From Ramlibacter humi (GTDB lineage: Bacteria; Pseudomonadota; Gammaproteobacteria; Burkholderiales; Burkholderiaceae_C), in assembly GCF_004681975.1 (NCBI RefSeq), contig NZ_SMLK01000002.1, forward strand, positions 434,001-498,000: a stretch of 64,000 nt of DNA, written 5' to 3'. Below the pieces are notes generated by a model. The model worked only from the letters and a program-made list of their open reading frames with translations. It was not told the origin of the DNA and ran no database searches. Position numbers and translations under genes: made by a program. Positions 45,826-55,406 of this stretch are shown piece by piece (positions within the stretch are counted from its first letter, which is position 1; every line of letters starts with the position of its first letter).

Positions 45826-47387
45826 CGCGGTACCTGCGCGGCGCCTTCATCGTCTGGGTGTTCCTGCGCTACGGGCTCGACGAGCTCGTCCTCAACAGCT
45901 TCCAGCGCCCCTGGCTGCACAGCCTGGCGCGCATCCTGTCGTTCGGCCGCCGCCTCGACGCGCCGCGCGGCCAGCGCCTGCGCGAGGCGCTGGAGCGGCT
46001 GGGCCCCATCTTCGTCAAGTTCGGCCAGGTGATGTCCACCCGGCGCGACCTGCTGCCGGCCGACGTCGCCGACGAGCTGGCGAAACTGCAGGACCGCGTG
46101 CCGCCGTTCGACTCGAAGATCGCCGTGGCCACCATCGAGCGCGCGTTCCGCCGCCCGCTGGACGCCATCTTCGCCAGCTTCGAGCGCGAACCGGTGGCCA
46201 GCGCGTCCATCGCCCAGGTGCACTTCGCCACGCTGCGCGACCGGCAGGGCGCCACGCGCGAGGTGGCGGTGAAGGTGCTGCGCCCGGGCATGCTGGGCGT
46301 CATCGAGAACGACCTGGCGCTGATGCGCATGATGGCCGGCTGGATGGAGGCCCTGTCGTACGACGCCAAGCGCCTGAAGCCGCGCGAGGTGGTGGCCGAG
46401 TTCGACAAGTACCTGCACGACGAGCTGGACCTGCTGCGCGAAGCGTCCAACGCCGCGCAGCTGCGCCGCAACATGACCGGCCTGGACCTGGTGCTGATCC
46501 CCGAGATGTTCTGGGACTGGTGTCATCCGGAGGTGATCGTGATGGAGCGCATGTACGGCGTGCCCATCAGCCAGTCCGAGCGCCTGGTGCAGGCCGGCGT
46601 CGACCTGCGGCAGCTGGCGCGCGACGGCGTCACCATCTTCTTCACCCAGGTGTTCCGCGACGGCTTCTTCCACGCCGACATGCACCCCGGCAACATCCAG
46701 GTGAGCCTGGACCCGGCCACCTTCGGGCGCTACATCTCGCTGGACTTCGGGATCATCGGAACGCTGACCGAGTTCGACAAGGAATACCTGGCGCAGAACT
46801 TCAACGCCTTCTTCCGCCGCGACTACAAAAGGGTGGCCGAACTGCACATCGAATCGGGCTGGGTGCCGCCGCACACGCGCGTCGACGAGCTGGAATCGGC
46901 CATCCGCGCGGTGTGCGAACCGTACTTCGACCGGCCGCTGAAGGAAATCTCCCTGGGCATGGTGCTGATGCGCCTGTTCCAGACCTCGCGCCGCTTCCAC
47001 GTGGAGATCCAGCCCCAGCTGGTGCTGCTGCAGAAGACGCTGCTGAACATCGAAGGCCTGGGCCGCGAGCTGGACCCGGACCTGGACCTGTGGGCCACGG
47101 CCAAGCCCTTCCTGGAGCGCTGGATGCTGGAGCAGGTGGGCCCGCAGCGGCTGCTGGACGAACTGCGTGACCAGGCGCCGCGCTACGCCAAGCTGCTGCC
47201 CGACCTGCCGCGCCTGCTGCACGACTACCTGCGCCGCAAGCCGGACCACGACCGCGGCGAGCTGCAGCAGCTGATCGAGGAACAGCGCCGCACCAACCGG
47301 CTTTTGCAAGCTTTTCTCTACGGTGGCGTGGGCTTTGCTCTGGGGCTGCTGGCGATGCAGGTGCTGGTGCGAATCCGACTGTTCTAG
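45822..47387 (+). CDS. ubiB: Ubiquinone biosynthesis ATPase/kinase-like protein
   Basis: This is a 521-residue member of the UbiB/ADCK atypical kinase-like family. Signatures are the KxGQ loop [16 protein letters not shown] (~65-80), [16 protein letters not shown] (ATP-binding Lys), [11 protein letters not shown] and [11 protein letters not shown], followed by [10 protein letters not shown]. Two C-terminal transmembrane helices end the protein ([20 protein letters not shown] visible). UbiB supports ubiquinone biosynthesis, possibly by extracting lipid intermediates from the membrane. It overlaps ubiJ by 4 bp. Confidence 0.96.
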   Translation: MTRYLRGAFIVWVFLRYGLDELVLNSFQRPWLHSLARILSFGRRLDAPRGQRLREALERLGPIFVKFGQVMSTRRDLLPADVADELAKLQDRVPPFDSKIAVATIERAFRRPLDAIFASFEREPVASASIAQVHFATLRDRQGATREVAVKVLRPGMLGVIENDLALMRMMAGWMEALSYDAKRLKPREVVAEFDKYLHDELDLLREASNAAQLRRNMTGLDLVLIPEMFWDWCHPEVIVMERMYGVPISQSERLVQAGVDLRQLARDGVTIFFTQVFRDGFFHADMHPGNIQVSLDPATFGRYISLDFGIIGTLTEFDKEYLAQNFNAFFRRDYKRVAELHIESGWVPPHTRVDELESAIRAVCEPYFDRPLKEISLGMVLMRLFQTSRRFHVEIQPQLVLLQKTLLNIEGLGRELDPDLDLWATAKPFLERWMLEQVGPQRLLDELRDQAPRYAKLLPDLPRLLHDYLRRKPDHDRGELQQLIEEQRRTNRLLQAFLYGGVGFALGLLAMQVLVRIRLF

Positions 47388-47450
47388 CGCGGCCTGCTTC
47401 GCTATCATGCGCCCGCGCCGGAGGGGCGCGTCTGCTCAGAGGGGCCGCTG

Positions 47451-48908
47451 GTGAATTACACGCTGATCACGTTCGTCGTCCTGTACCTGGTCGGCACGCT
47501 GGCCATTGGGGCCTGGGCCGGCACCCGCATCAGGAACACTTCCGACTTCGCCGTGGCCGGCCGCAGCCTGCCGCTCATCATGGTGGTGACCACCACCTTC
47601 GCCACCTGGTTCGGCGCCGAGACCGTGATGGGCATCCCGGCCAAGTTCGTGCAGGGCGGCCTCAACGCCATCATCGAAGACCCGTTCGGGGCCGGCACCT
47701 GCCTGGTGCTGGTGGGCGCGTTCTTCGCCGCCAAGCTTTACAAGCAGAACCTGCTGACCATCGGCGACTTCTACCGCCAGCGCTACGGCAAGGGCGTGGA
47801 AGTGTTCTGCTCGGTCGCCATCATCCTCAGCTACCTGGGCTGGGTGGCGGCGCAGATCACCGCGCTGGGCCTGGTGTTCTCCGTGCTTACCAACGGTGCG
47901 CTGTCCGAAACCGCCGGCATGATCATCGGCACCCTGGCGGTGCTGGTCTACGTGGTGATCGGCGGCTTCCTGGCCGTGGCCTGGACCGACTTCATCCAGA
48001 TGATCGTGCTGGTGGTGGGCCTGTCCATCATCGCGGTGTTCTCGGCCGAACTGGCCGGCGGCGCCGGCCACGTCATCGAGCTGGCCAGCAGCAAGGAGCT
48101 GTGGAACTTCCTGCCGCCGCCCACCTTCACCGACATCGCCATGTTCGTCGGCGCGGGCCTCACCATGATGCTGGGCAGCATCCCGCAGCAGGACGTGTTC
48201 CAGCGCGTGATGTCGGCCAAGGACGCCGCCACCGCCCGCAACGGCGCCATGATCGGCGGCTTCAGCTACATCCTGTTCGCCTTCGTGCCCATGTTCATCG
48301 TCACCAGCGCGGTGGTGGTGATGGGCGACCAGGCGGTGGAACTGGTCAAGGGCGAGTACCAGCGCCTCTTGCCCACCTTCGTGCTGACCAAGATGCCGCT
48401 GGTGATGCAGATCCTGTTCTTCGGCGCGCTGCTCTCGGCCATCAAGAGCACGTCGTCGGCCACGCTGCTGGCGCCTTCCACCAGCTTCGTCGAGAACATC
48501 CTGAAGAACCTGCGCCCGCACATGAGCGACCGCGAGCAGCTGCTGGCCATGCGCGTCACCATCGTCGCCTTCGCCGCCATCGTGCTGGCCTATGCCATCG
48601 CGATGAAGGGCACGCCGATCTACGACCTGGTCTCCGCCGCGTACCAGGTGACGCTGGTGGGGGCGTTCGTGCCGCTGGTGTTCGGGCTGTACTGGAAGCG
48701 GTCGACCACCCAGGGCGCCATCACGTCCATCGTGGCCGGCATCGCCGTCTGGGTGATCTTTTTCCCGCAGATCAACGAAGAGCTCAGCAAGGCGTTCCCC
48801 GGCCAGCTGGCCGGCCTGATCGCCGCCCTGGCGGGCATGGTGGCCGGCTCGCTGATGCCGCAGGTGCTGCGCAATCGCCACGAGCCCCGCGCAGCCCTTC
48901 ACGCCTGA
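47451..48908 (+). CDS. Sodium:solute symporter family protein
   Basis: This 485-residue inner-membrane protein has about 13 hydrophobic segments and the SSS-family landmarks: SDFAVAGRSLPLIMVVTTTFATWFGAETVMGIP at the start, and SIPQQDVFQRVMSAKDAATARNGAMIGG in the middle. The closest flavour is the bacterial DUF/PutP-like group with high-affinity choline- or proline-type members. GTG at 47451 is taken as start. Substrate is not predictable by eye. It stands alone after ubiB, with 63 bp between. Confidence 0.9.
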   Translation: MNYTLITFVVLYLVGTLAIGAWAGTRIRNTSDFAVAGRSLPLIMVVTTTFATWFGAETVMGIPAKFVQGGLNAIIEDPFGAGTCLVLVGAFFAAKLYKQNLLTIGDFYRQRYGKGVEVFCSVAIILSYLGWVAAQITALGLVFSVLTNGALSETAGMIIGTLAVLVYVVIGGFLAVAWTDFIQMIVLVVGLSIIAVFSAELAGGAGHVIELASSKELWNFLPPPTFTDIAMFVGAGLTMMLGSIPQQDVFQRVMSAKDAATARNGAMIGGFSYILFAFVPMFIVTSAVVVMGDQAVELVKGEYQRLLPTFVLTKMPLVMQILFFGALLSAIKSTSSATLLAPSTSFVENILKNLRPHMSDREQLLAMRVTIVAFAAIVLAYAIAMKGTPIYDLVSAAYQVTLVGAFVPLVFGLYWKRSTTQGAITSIVAGIAVWVIFFPQINEELSKAFPGQLAGLIAALAGMVAGSLMPQVLRNRHEPRAALHA

Positions 48909-48955
48909 GGCTGGCCAAGGTGCGGGCCGCCGGGGTTGGTATCCGGCCCGCCGCC

Positions 48956-48961
48956 TATAAT
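48956..48961 (+). promoter_or_regulatory. Sigma-70 -10 box (TATAAT) before the FmdB-like gene
   Basis: A perfect TATAAT at 48956-48961, 38 bp before the FmdB-like start, stands out in GC-rich DNA. Only a weak -35 (GGGTTG at 17-bp spacing) is present. It probably drives the FmdB-DUF502-aspS block. Confidence 0.5.
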
Positions 48962-48998
48962 TGAGGGCTTTGCCAACCCGCATCCGCGCTTTCCAGCC

Positions 48999-49355
48999 AT
49001 GCCCATCTACGCCTACAAATGCAGCGCCTGCGGCCACGCCAAGGACGTCCTGCAGAAAGTGTCCGATGCGCCGCTGACCACGTGCCCTTCGTGCGGCGCC
49101 GAATCGTTCTCCAAGCAGATCACCGCCGCCGGCTTCCAGCTGAAGGGATCCGGCTGGTACGTCACCGATTTCCGCAACGGCGGCGGCGGCAGCGGCAGTT
49201 CCACCACCCCCGCCAAGTCGGGCGAGGCTTCTTCGGGCGAAACCAAGTCCGACAAGCCCGCCGACGGCAAGCCGGCCGAGTCTTCGCCCGCCACCAAGAC
49301 CGACACGCCTTCGGCGTCGGCGGGTGGCTGCGGCGGCTCCTGTGCCTGCCACTGA
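48999..49355 (+). CDS. FmdB-family zinc-ribbon protein
   Basis: This 118-residue protein begins with the FmdB signature PIYAYKCSACGHAKDVLQKV; zinc ligands are Cys8, Cys11, Cys29 and Cys32. The middle is a Gly/Ser/Thr/Lys linker, and the tail ends GGCGGSCACH with three more Cys and one His, a possible second metal site. FmdB was named as a formamidase-linked regulator, but most members are of unknown role and lie next to aspS, as here. A TATAAT box precedes it. Confidence 0.9.
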   Translation: MPIYAYKCSACGHAKDVLQKVSDAPLTTCPSCGAESFSKQITAAGFQLKGSGWYVTDFRNGGGGSGSSTTPAKSGEASSGETKSDKPADGKPAESSPATKTDTPSASAGGCGGSCACH

Positions 49356-49377
49356 CCGGGACGGCACGAGAAAACCG

Positions 49378-50034
49378 ATGGCCGCCCTGCGCCGATGGCT
49401 CTTCGCCGGCCTGCTGGTCATCGCGCCGCTGGCAATCACGCTGTGGGTGCTGCAGTGGATCGTCAACACGCTTGACCAGACGCTGCTGATCCTGCCGGGC
49501 GCCTGGCAGCCGGAACACCTGTTCGGCTTCCGCATCCCGGGCCTGGGCGTGCTGCTGGCGCTGGCCATCCTGCTGTTCGTCGGCGCCGTCACCAGCAACT
49601 TCATCGGCCGCAAGATCGTGGCGTGGGGCGACGCGGTGCTGAACCGCATCCCCGTGGTGCGGTCCATCTACTCCAGCGTCAAGCAGGTCTCCGACACGCT
49701 GTTCTCGCCATCGGGCAACGCCTTCCGCACCGCGGTGCTGGTGGAATGGCCGCGCCCGGGCATGTGGACCATCGCGCTGATCACCGGCTCGCCCGGCGGC
49801 GACGTGGTCAACCACCTGCCCGGCGACTTCGTCAGCGTCTACGTGCCGACGACCCCCAACCCCACCGGCGGCTACTTCGTCATCGTGCCCCGCAAGGACT
49901 GCGTCGAGCTGCGCATGAGCGTGGACGAAGCGCTGCGCTACGTCATCTCCATGGGCGTGGTCGTTCCGGCCGCGCCCGCGGCGCCCGGCGCCGCGCCGTC
50001 GCCGGCGCTGCCCGATCCCGCCGCCATCCGCTGA
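49378..50034 (+). CDS. DUF502 family membrane protein
   Basis: This is a 218-residue inner-membrane protein. Two N-terminal helices are visible (LRRWLFAGLLVIAPLAITLWVLQWIVNTL; LGVLLALAILLFVGAVTSNFIG), then RKIVAWGDAVLNRIPVVRSIYSSVKQVSDTLF and FVSVYVPTTPNPTGGYFVIVPR, all conserved in DUF502. Function is unknown; the gene is typically wedged between an FmdB-like gene and aspS in beta-proteobacteria, and the order is kept here. ATG at 49378, 22 bp after the FmdB-like stop. Confidence 0.92.
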   Translation: MAALRRWLFAGLLVIAPLAITLWVLQWIVNTLDQTLLILPGAWQPEHLFGFRIPGLGVLLALAILLFVGAVTSNFIGRKIVAWGDAVLNRIPVVRSIYSSVKQVSDTLFSPSGNAFRTAVLVEWPRPGMWTIALITGSPGGDVVNHLPGDFVSVYVPTTPNPTGGYFVIVPRKDCVELRMSVDEALRYVISMGVVVPAAPAAPGAAPSPALPDPAAIR

Positions 50035-50085
50035 ACCCCGGCGCGCCATGCAGGGCGCGCCCCAAGAACACCTCCGAGGTCCCAC

Positions 50086-51891
50086 ATGTCTTCTTCCATC
50101 CAGATGCGCACCACGTACAGCGGACTCGTCGACGAGTCGCTGCTTGGCCAGACCGTCCGGCTGTGCGGCTGGGTGAACCGCCGCCGCGACCACGGCGGCG
50201 TGATCTTCGTCGACCTGCGCGACCGCGAAGGCTACGTGCAGGTGGTGTGCGACCCCGACCGCCCGGAGATGTTCAAGACCGCCGAAGGCCTGCGCAACGA
50301 GTTCTGCATCCAGGTCACGGGCGTGGTGCGCGCGCGCCCGGAAGGCACCACCAACGACGGCCTCAAGAGCGGCAAGATCGAAGTGCTGTGCCATGAGCTG
50401 GCGGTGCTCAACGCGTCCGTCACGCCGCCTTTCCAGCTGGACGACGAGAACCTGTCGGAGACCACCCGCCTGATGCACCGCGTGCTGGACCTGCGCCGGC
50501 CGTACATGCAGAAGAACATCATGCTGCGCTACAAGGTGGCGATGGAGGTCCGCAAGTTCCTGGACGCCAACGGCTTCATCGACATCGAGACGCCGATGCT
50601 GACCAAGTCCACCCCCGAAGGCGCGCGCGACTACCTGGTGCCCAGCCGCGTGCACGACGGCATGTTCTTCGCGCTGCCGCAGTCGCCGCAGCTGTTCAAG
50701 CAGCTGCTGATGGTGTCGGGCTTCGACCGTTATTACCAGATCACCAAGTGCTTCCGCGACGAGGACCTGCGCGCCGACCGCCAGCCCGAGTTCACCCAGA
50801 TCGACGTGGAAACCTCCTTCATGAAGGAGGAAGAGATCCGCACCATGTTCGAAGGCATGATCCGCAGCACCTTCCAGAACGTGCTGGGCATCGACATCGG
50901 CGCCTTCCCGGTGATGAAGCACGCCGACGCCATGCGCCTGTACGGCAGCGACAAGCCCGACCTGCGCGTGAAGATGGAATTCACCGAGCTCACCGATGTG
51001 ATGAAGGACGTGGACTTCAAGGTGTTCTCCGGCCCGGCCAACGCCGAAGACGGCCGCGTGGTGGGCCTGCGCGTTCCCGGCGGCAGCGAGATGCCGCGCA
51101 GCGAGATCGACGCGTACACCGAGTTCGTGAAGATCTACGGCGCCAAGGGCCTGGCCTACATCAAGGTCAACGAGAAGGCCAAGGGCCGTGACGGCCTGCA
51201 GTCGCCCATCGTGAAGAACCTGCACGACGCCGCCATCAACGCGGTGCTGGAGCGCACCGGCGCGCAGGACGGCGACCTCGTGTTCTTCGGCGCCGACAAG
51301 GCCAAGGTCGTGAACGACGCCATCGGCGCGCTGCGCGTGAAGATCGGCCACAGCGAACTGGGCAAGAAGAACGGCCTGCTCGAAGGCGAATGGCGGCCGC
51401 TGTGGGTGGTGGACTTCCCGATGTTCGAGTTCGACGAGGAAGGCCAGCGCTGGAACGCCGTGCACCACCCGTTCACCAGCCCCAAGGACGGCCACGAAGA
51501 CTGGCTGGAAACCGATCCCGGCCGCTGCCTGGCCAAGGCCTATGACGCCGTGCTCAACGGCATCGAACTGGGTGGCGGCTCGGTGCGTATCCACCGCGAG
51601 GACGTGCAGAGCAAGGTGTTCCGCGCGCTGAAGATCGGCGCCGAGGAAGCCAAGCTCAAGTTCGGCTTCCTGCTGGACGCGCTGCAGTACGGCGCGCCCC
51701 CGCACGGCGGCATCGCCATCGGCCTGGACCGCTTCGTCATGCTGATGACCGGCGCCGAGAGCCTGCGCGACGTCATCGCCTTCCCGAAGACCCAGCGCGC
51801 GCAGGACCTGCTGACGCAGGCCCCGGGCCCGGTGGACGAGAAGCAGCTGCGCGAACTGCACATCCGCCTGCGGAATCCGACGCCGGCCTGA
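50086..51891 (+). CDS. aspS: Aspartate-tRNA(Asp/Asn) ligase
   Basis: This is a 601-residue class II synthetase. The N-terminal anticodon OB-fold includes [26 protein letters not shown] (~24-50). Catalytic motifs follow: motif 2 [19 protein letters not shown] (~222-240), the bacterial GAD insertion (~290-420) and motif 3 [23 protein letters not shown] near 545-567. Bacterial AspRS of this type is non-discriminating where no AsnRS and a GatCAB exist; whether that holds here is not visible. It is followed by a terminator. Confidence 0.98.
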   Translation: MSSSIQMRTTYSGLVDESLLGQTVRLCGWVNRRRDHGGVIFVDLRDREGYVQVVCDPDRPEMFKTAEGLRNEFCIQVTGVVRARPEGTTNDGLKSGKIEVLCHELAVLNASVTPPFQLDDENLSETTRLMHRVLDLRRPYMQKNIMLRYKVAMEVRKFLDANGFIDIETPMLTKSTPEGARDYLVPSRVHDGMFFALPQSPQLFKQLLMVSGFDRYYQITKCFRDEDLRADRQPEFTQIDVETSFMKEEEIRTMFEGMIRSTFQNVLGIDIGAFPVMKHADAMRLYGSDKPDLRVKMEFTELTDVMKDVDFKVFSGPANAEDGRVVGLRVPGGSEMPRSEIDAYTEFVKIYGAKGLAYIKVNEKAKGRDGLQSPIVKNLHDAAINAVLERTGAQDGDLVFFGADKAKVVNDAIGALRVKIGHSELGKKNGLLEGEWRPLWVVDFPMFEFDEEGQRWNAVHHPFTSPKDGHEDWLETDPGRCLAKAYDAVLNGIELGGGSVRIHREDVQSKVFRALKIGAEEAKLKFGFLLDALQYGAPPHGGIAIGLDRFVMLMTGAESLRDVIAFPKTQRAQDLLTQAPGPVDEKQLRELHIRLRNPTPA

Positions 51892-51937
51892 GGCGGTTGG
51901 CCGACACCCGCCTGGAGCTTCAGCGCGGCAGAATGAA

Positions 51938-51960
51938 GGGGCACCCTGGTGCCCCTTTTT
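51938..51960 (+). terminator. Rho-independent terminator after aspS
   Basis: GGGGCACC (51938-51945) pairs perfectly with GGTGCCCC (51948-51955), followed by five T. It ends only ~7 bp before the nudB start, so nudB probably relies on read-through or on a promoter in 51892-51935. Confidence 0.88.
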
Positions 51961-51966
51961 CATTGC

Positions 51967-52437
51967 ATGGAGCAACCGCGTCCCCACAAGATTCCCCAGT
52001 CGGTGCTGGTCGTGATCCACACGCCGGCGCTGGATGTGCTGCTCATCAACAGGGTCGAGCCGGCGCTGTACTGGCAGTCGGTGACGGGCGCGAAGGATTC
52101 GGAGGACGAAAGCTTCGAGCAGACGGCGATCCGTGAAGTCTTCGAAGAGACGGGCATCAACTGCGGCGGTGGCACCGCGCTGCATGCCGACCTCATCGAC
52201 TGGGGCCTGGAGAACGTCTACGAGATCTACCCGCGCTGGCGCTCGCGCTACGCCCCCGGCGTGACGCACAACACCGAACACGTGTTCGGCCTGCGGGTGC
52301 CCGAAGGCACGCCGGTCACGCTGAACCCGCGCGAGCACACGGCGTGGCAATGGCTGCCCTGGCGCGCCGCGGCCGATGCCTGCTTCTCGCCTTCCAACGC
52401 CGAAGCGATCCTGTTGCTGCCAGAATTCTCGCGATGA
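51967..52437 (+). CDS. nudB: Dihydroneopterin triphosphate pyrophosphatase (Nudix)
   Basis: This is a 156-residue Nudix hydrolase. The Nudix box is at 41-64 (starts TGAKDSEDESFEQTAIREV, then FEETGI) with one extra residue in the first loop, as in related beta-proteobacterial proteins. SRYAPGVTHNTEHVFGL matches the NudB-specific region. It removes pyrophosphate from dihydroneopterin triphosphate in folate synthesis; folE is 5 kb away in the window. The start at 51967 lies directly behind the aspS terminator hairpin. Confidence 0.87.
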   Translation: MEQPRPHKIPQSVLVVIHTPALDVLLINRVEPALYWQSVTGAKDSEDESFEQTAIREVFEETGINCGGGTALHADLIDWGLENVYEIYPRWRSRYAPGVTHNTEHVFGLRVPEGTPVTLNPREHTAWQWLPWRAAADACFSPSNAEAILLLPEFSR

Positions 52438-53162
52438 CGGTGCTCAGGGTCGCCACGTACAACATCCACAAGGGCGTGCAGGGGTTCGGGCCGGCGCGGC
52501 GGCTGGAGATCCACAACCTCGGCCATGCGGTTGAGACGCTGGATGCCGACGTCGTGTGCCTGCAGGAAGTGCGCAAGCTGCACCGTCGCGAGGAACGCTA
52601 CTTCACCCGCTGGCCCGAGCTGCCCCAGGCCGAGTTCCTGTGCCCCGAAGGCTACGCCGCGGTGTACCAGACCAACGCGACCACGCGCCACGGCGAGCAC
52701 GGCAACGCGCTGCTGTCGCGCTGGCCCATCGTGTCGCACGGGCACGAGGACATGTCGGACCACCGCTTCGAGCAGCGCGGGCTGCTGCACGTGCAGGTGC
52801 AGGTGGACGGCCGCGAGATCCACGTGATCGTGCTGCATCTGGGCCTGATCGCGGCCAGCCGCGTGCGGCAGGTGGAGCAGCTGGGGCGCTACGTCACGCG
52901 CGAGATCCCGCGCCGCGCGCCGCTGGTGGTGGCGGGCGACCTGAACGACTGGGGCGGCAAGCTGCGTCCCCACATGCACGCGCTGGGCCTGAAAGACCTG
53001 GTGGACGAGAGGGCGCGCACCTACCCGTCGCGCCTGCCGCTGACGCAGCTGGACTACGTCTACGCGCGCGGGCTGAAGCCCGTGTCCATCGAGATCCCGC
53101 GCGGGCGCGTGTGGGGGCAGATGTCGGACCACCTGCCCCTGATCGCCAAGTTCCGGATCTAG
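52434..53162 (+). CDS. Endonuclease/exonuclease/phosphatase family protein
   Basis: This 242-residue protein has the EEP fold: RVATYNIHKGVQGFGPARR (catalytic Asn10), VVCLQEVRKLH (metal Glu), VVAGDLNDWGGK (Asp/Asn) and the terminal MSDHLPLIAKFRI (Asp-His). No signal peptide. This group sits immediately upstream of clsB in many proteobacteria (YbhP in E. coli), as here; a lipid phosphatase or nuclease role is unproven. It overlaps nudB by 4 bp. Confidence 0.92.
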   Translation: MTVLRVATYNIHKGVQGFGPARRLEIHNLGHAVETLDADVVCLQEVRKLHRREERYFTRWPELPQAEFLCPEGYAAVYQTNATTRHGEHGNALLSRWPIVSHGHEDMSDHRFEQRGLLHVQVQVDGREIHVIVLHLGLIAASRVRQVEQLGRYVTREIPRRAPLVVAGDLNDWGGKLRPHMHALGLKDLVDERARTYPSRLPLTQLDYVYARGLKPVSIEIPRGRVWGQMSDHLPLIAKFRI

Positions 53163-53167
53163 GCGGC

Positions 53168-54367
53168 ATGGCCCACCGAAGCATCCCGCTGCGCGCCGGC
53201 CACACGCTGCACCTGCTGGAAGGCAGCCGCGAGTACTTTCCCGCGCTGATCGCCGCCATCGATGCCGCGCGGCAGGAAGTCTGGCTGGAGACCTACATCT
53301 TCGACTTCACCGCCAGTGGCGCGGACGTGGCCTACGCGCTGGAGCGCGCGGCGCGCCGCGGCGTGAACGTGCGCGTGGTGGTCGACGGCTTCGGCACCGC
53401 CGAGCTGCCGCCCGCGTGGAAGCTGCGCCTCACCGCGGCGGGCGTGGACTGGCGCGTGTTCGCGCCGCCGGGCCGGCTGGGCGTGCTGTGGCCCGGCAAC
53501 TGGCGGCGGCTGCACCGCAAGCTGGTGCTCATCGACGCGCAGCTGGCGTTCTGCGGCGGCATCAACATCGTCGACGACCTGCACGACCCCAACCACGGCG
53601 CGCTGGACGCGCCGCGGCTGGACTTCTCGGTGCAGGTGACGGGCCCGCTGGTGCGCGACGTGCGCGACACCATGCTGCGGCTGTGGCAGCGCCGCACCTT
53701 CCGCGAGCTGCGCCACGACATGCTGGCCGGCTCGCTGGTGACGGTGCGCCGCAGGGCGGCGCCGCCGCCCGAAGAACCGGCCTCGGAATCGGCCCGCGCC
53801 GCGCTGGTACTGCGCGACAACTTCCGCTTCCGCGCCGACATCGAGCGGGCCTACCTGCGCGCCATCGGCCGCGCGCGCGAAGAGGTGATCATCGGCAACG
53901 CCTACTTCGTGCCGGGCCACCGCATGCGGCGCGCGCTGGAGCTGGCGGCGCGCCGCGGCGTAAAGGTGGTGCTGCTGCTGCAGGGCCGGTACGAATACTT
54001 CATGCAGTTCTACGCCACGCGGCCGGTGTACGGCTCGCTGCTGCGCGCGGGCGTGAGCATCCACGAGTACGCGCCCAGCTTCCTGCACGCCAAAGTGGCG
54101 GTGATCGACGGCCGCTGGGCCACCGTAGGCTCGTCCAACCTCGACCCGCTGAGCCTGCTGCTGGCACGCGAAGCCAACGTGGTGATCGAAGACGAGGCAT
54201 TCGCGCAGGCCCTGCGCGCGCGCCTGCTGCAGGCCGTGCAGGAAGGGCAGGGCATGGCGGCCGACCAGTACGCGCAGCGACCCTTGCGCCAGCGCGTTCT
54301 GGAACGCATCGCCCAGGCGCTGATGCGGCTGGCGCTGGCGGTGCAGGGCAAGCGCACCTACTGGTGA
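53168..54367 (+). CDS. clsB: Cardiolipin synthase B
   Basis: This 399-residue phospholipase-D-type enzyme has two HKD motifs: HRKLVLID (His116, Lys118, Asp123) and HAKVAVID (His307, Lys309, Asp314), each followed by the GG/GSSN element (FCGGINI, VGSSNLDP). No N-terminal transmembrane helices, which distinguishes ClsB from ClsA. It would make cardiolipin from phosphatidylglycerol (or PE-derived substrate) at the inner membrane. The preceding EEP gene supports the ybhP-clsB pairing. Confidence 0.94.
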   Translation: MAHRSIPLRAGHTLHLLEGSREYFPALIAAIDAARQEVWLETYIFDFTASGADVAYALERAARRGVNVRVVVDGFGTAELPPAWKLRLTAAGVDWRVFAPPGRLGVLWPGNWRRLHRKLVLIDAQLAFCGGINIVDDLHDPNHGALDAPRLDFSVQVTGPLVRDVRDTMLRLWQRRTFRELRHDMLAGSLVTVRRRAAPPPEEPASESARAALVLRDNFRFRADIERAYLRAIGRAREEVIIGNAYFVPGHRMRRALELAARRGVKVVLLLQGRYEYFMQFYATRPVYGSLLRAGVSIHEYAPSFLHAKVAVIDGRWATVGSSNLDPLSLLLAREANVVIEDEAFAQALRARLLQAVQEGQGMAADQYAQRPLRQRVLERIAQALMRLALAVQGKRTYW

Positions 54368-54371
54368 GCGC

Positions 54372-55406
54372 ATGGCGCAGCCCGGCGACCTCGTCATCCA
54401 GCGGCCCGAAGGGCTGTACTGCCCGCCGGGTGATTTCTACATCGATCCCTGGCGGCCGGTGGCGCGCGCCGTCATCACGCACGCGCACGCCGACCACGCA
54501 CGGTACGGCCACGGGCATTACTTGGCCGCCGCGCCTGCCGAAGGCGTTCTGCGCTCGCGGCTTGGTGACATCCACCTGCAGACGCTGCCGTATGGCGAGG
54601 CGATCGAGCACCACGGCGTGCGCCTGTCGCTGCACCCGGCGGGCCACGTGCTGGGCTCGGCGCAAGTGCGGCTGGAGCACGCCGGCCGCGTGTGGGTGGC
54701 CAGCGGCGACTACAAGGTGGCGCCGGACCGCACGTGCGCGCCGTTCGAGCCGGTGCGCTGCGACGTCTTCATCACCGAATCGACCTTCGGCCTGCCCATC
54801 TACCGCTGGCGTCCCGACGACGAGATCTTCGCGGACATCAACGCGTGGTGGTCCGCCAACGTGCTTGCGGGCCGCGCCAGCGTGCTGGCCTGCTACAGCT
54901 TCGGCAAGGCGCAGCGCATCCTGAGCGGCGTGGACCCGAGCATCGGGCCCATCGTCGTGCACGGCGCGGTGCGGCCGTTGAACGACGCGTACCGTGCCGC
55001 GGGCGTGCCGCTGCCCGAAACGCAGATGGTCACCGAGGTGATGGACCGCGCCGACCTGCGCCGCGCGCTGGTGCTGTGCCCGCCGAGTGCCGTCGCCAGC
55101 ACCTGGCTGCGCCGCTTCGGCGACACCAGCACCGCCTTCGCCAGTGGCTGGATGCAGCTGCGCGGCGCGCGCCGCCGCGGCGGCTACGACCGCGGCTTCA
55201 TCCTCTCCGACCACGCCGACTGGCCCGGCCTGCTGGGCGCCATCGGCGCAACTGGTGCGCAGCGCGTGATCGTCACGCACGGCAGCGTGCCGGTGATGGT
55301 TCGCTACCTGCAGGAACAGGGGCTGGAGGCGGAAGGGTTCGAGACGGAGTACGGCGACGACGTGGTGGAGGCGGACGCGGCGGCAGCACAGGAACCGGCC
55401 GCATGA
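54372..55406 (+). CDS. Ligase-associated DNA exonuclease (metallo-beta-lactamase fold)
   Basis: This is a 344-residue MBL/beta-CASP-type nuclease of the ligase-associated family. The metal motif is HAHADH (His37, His39, Asp41, His42), with LHPAGHVLGSAQVRLEHAGR and GDYKVAPD following, and LSDHADWPGLL in the beta-CASP part. In bacteria this family is encoded with an ATP-dependent DNA ligase and usually with the Lhr-type helicase and PdeM phosphoesterase. Here it overlaps the ligase gene by 4 bp but helicase and PdeM genes are not adjacent. It probably trims DNA ends for the ligase. Confidence 0.92.
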   Translation: MAQPGDLVIQRPEGLYCPPGDFYIDPWRPVARAVITHAHADHARYGHGHYLAAAPAEGVLRSRLGDIHLQTLPYGEAIEHHGVRLSLHPAGHVLGSAQVRLEHAGRVWVASGDYKVAPDRTCAPFEPVRCDVFITESTFGLPIYRWRPDDEIFADINAWWSANVLAGRASVLACYSFGKAQRILSGVDPSIGPIVVHGAVRPLNDAYRAAGVPLPETQMVTEVMDRADLRRALVLCPPSAVASTWLRRFGDTSTAFASGWMQLRGARRRGGYDRGFILSDHADWPGLLGAIGATGAQRVIVTHGSVPVMVRYLQEQGLEAEGFETEYGDDVVEADAAAAQEPAA

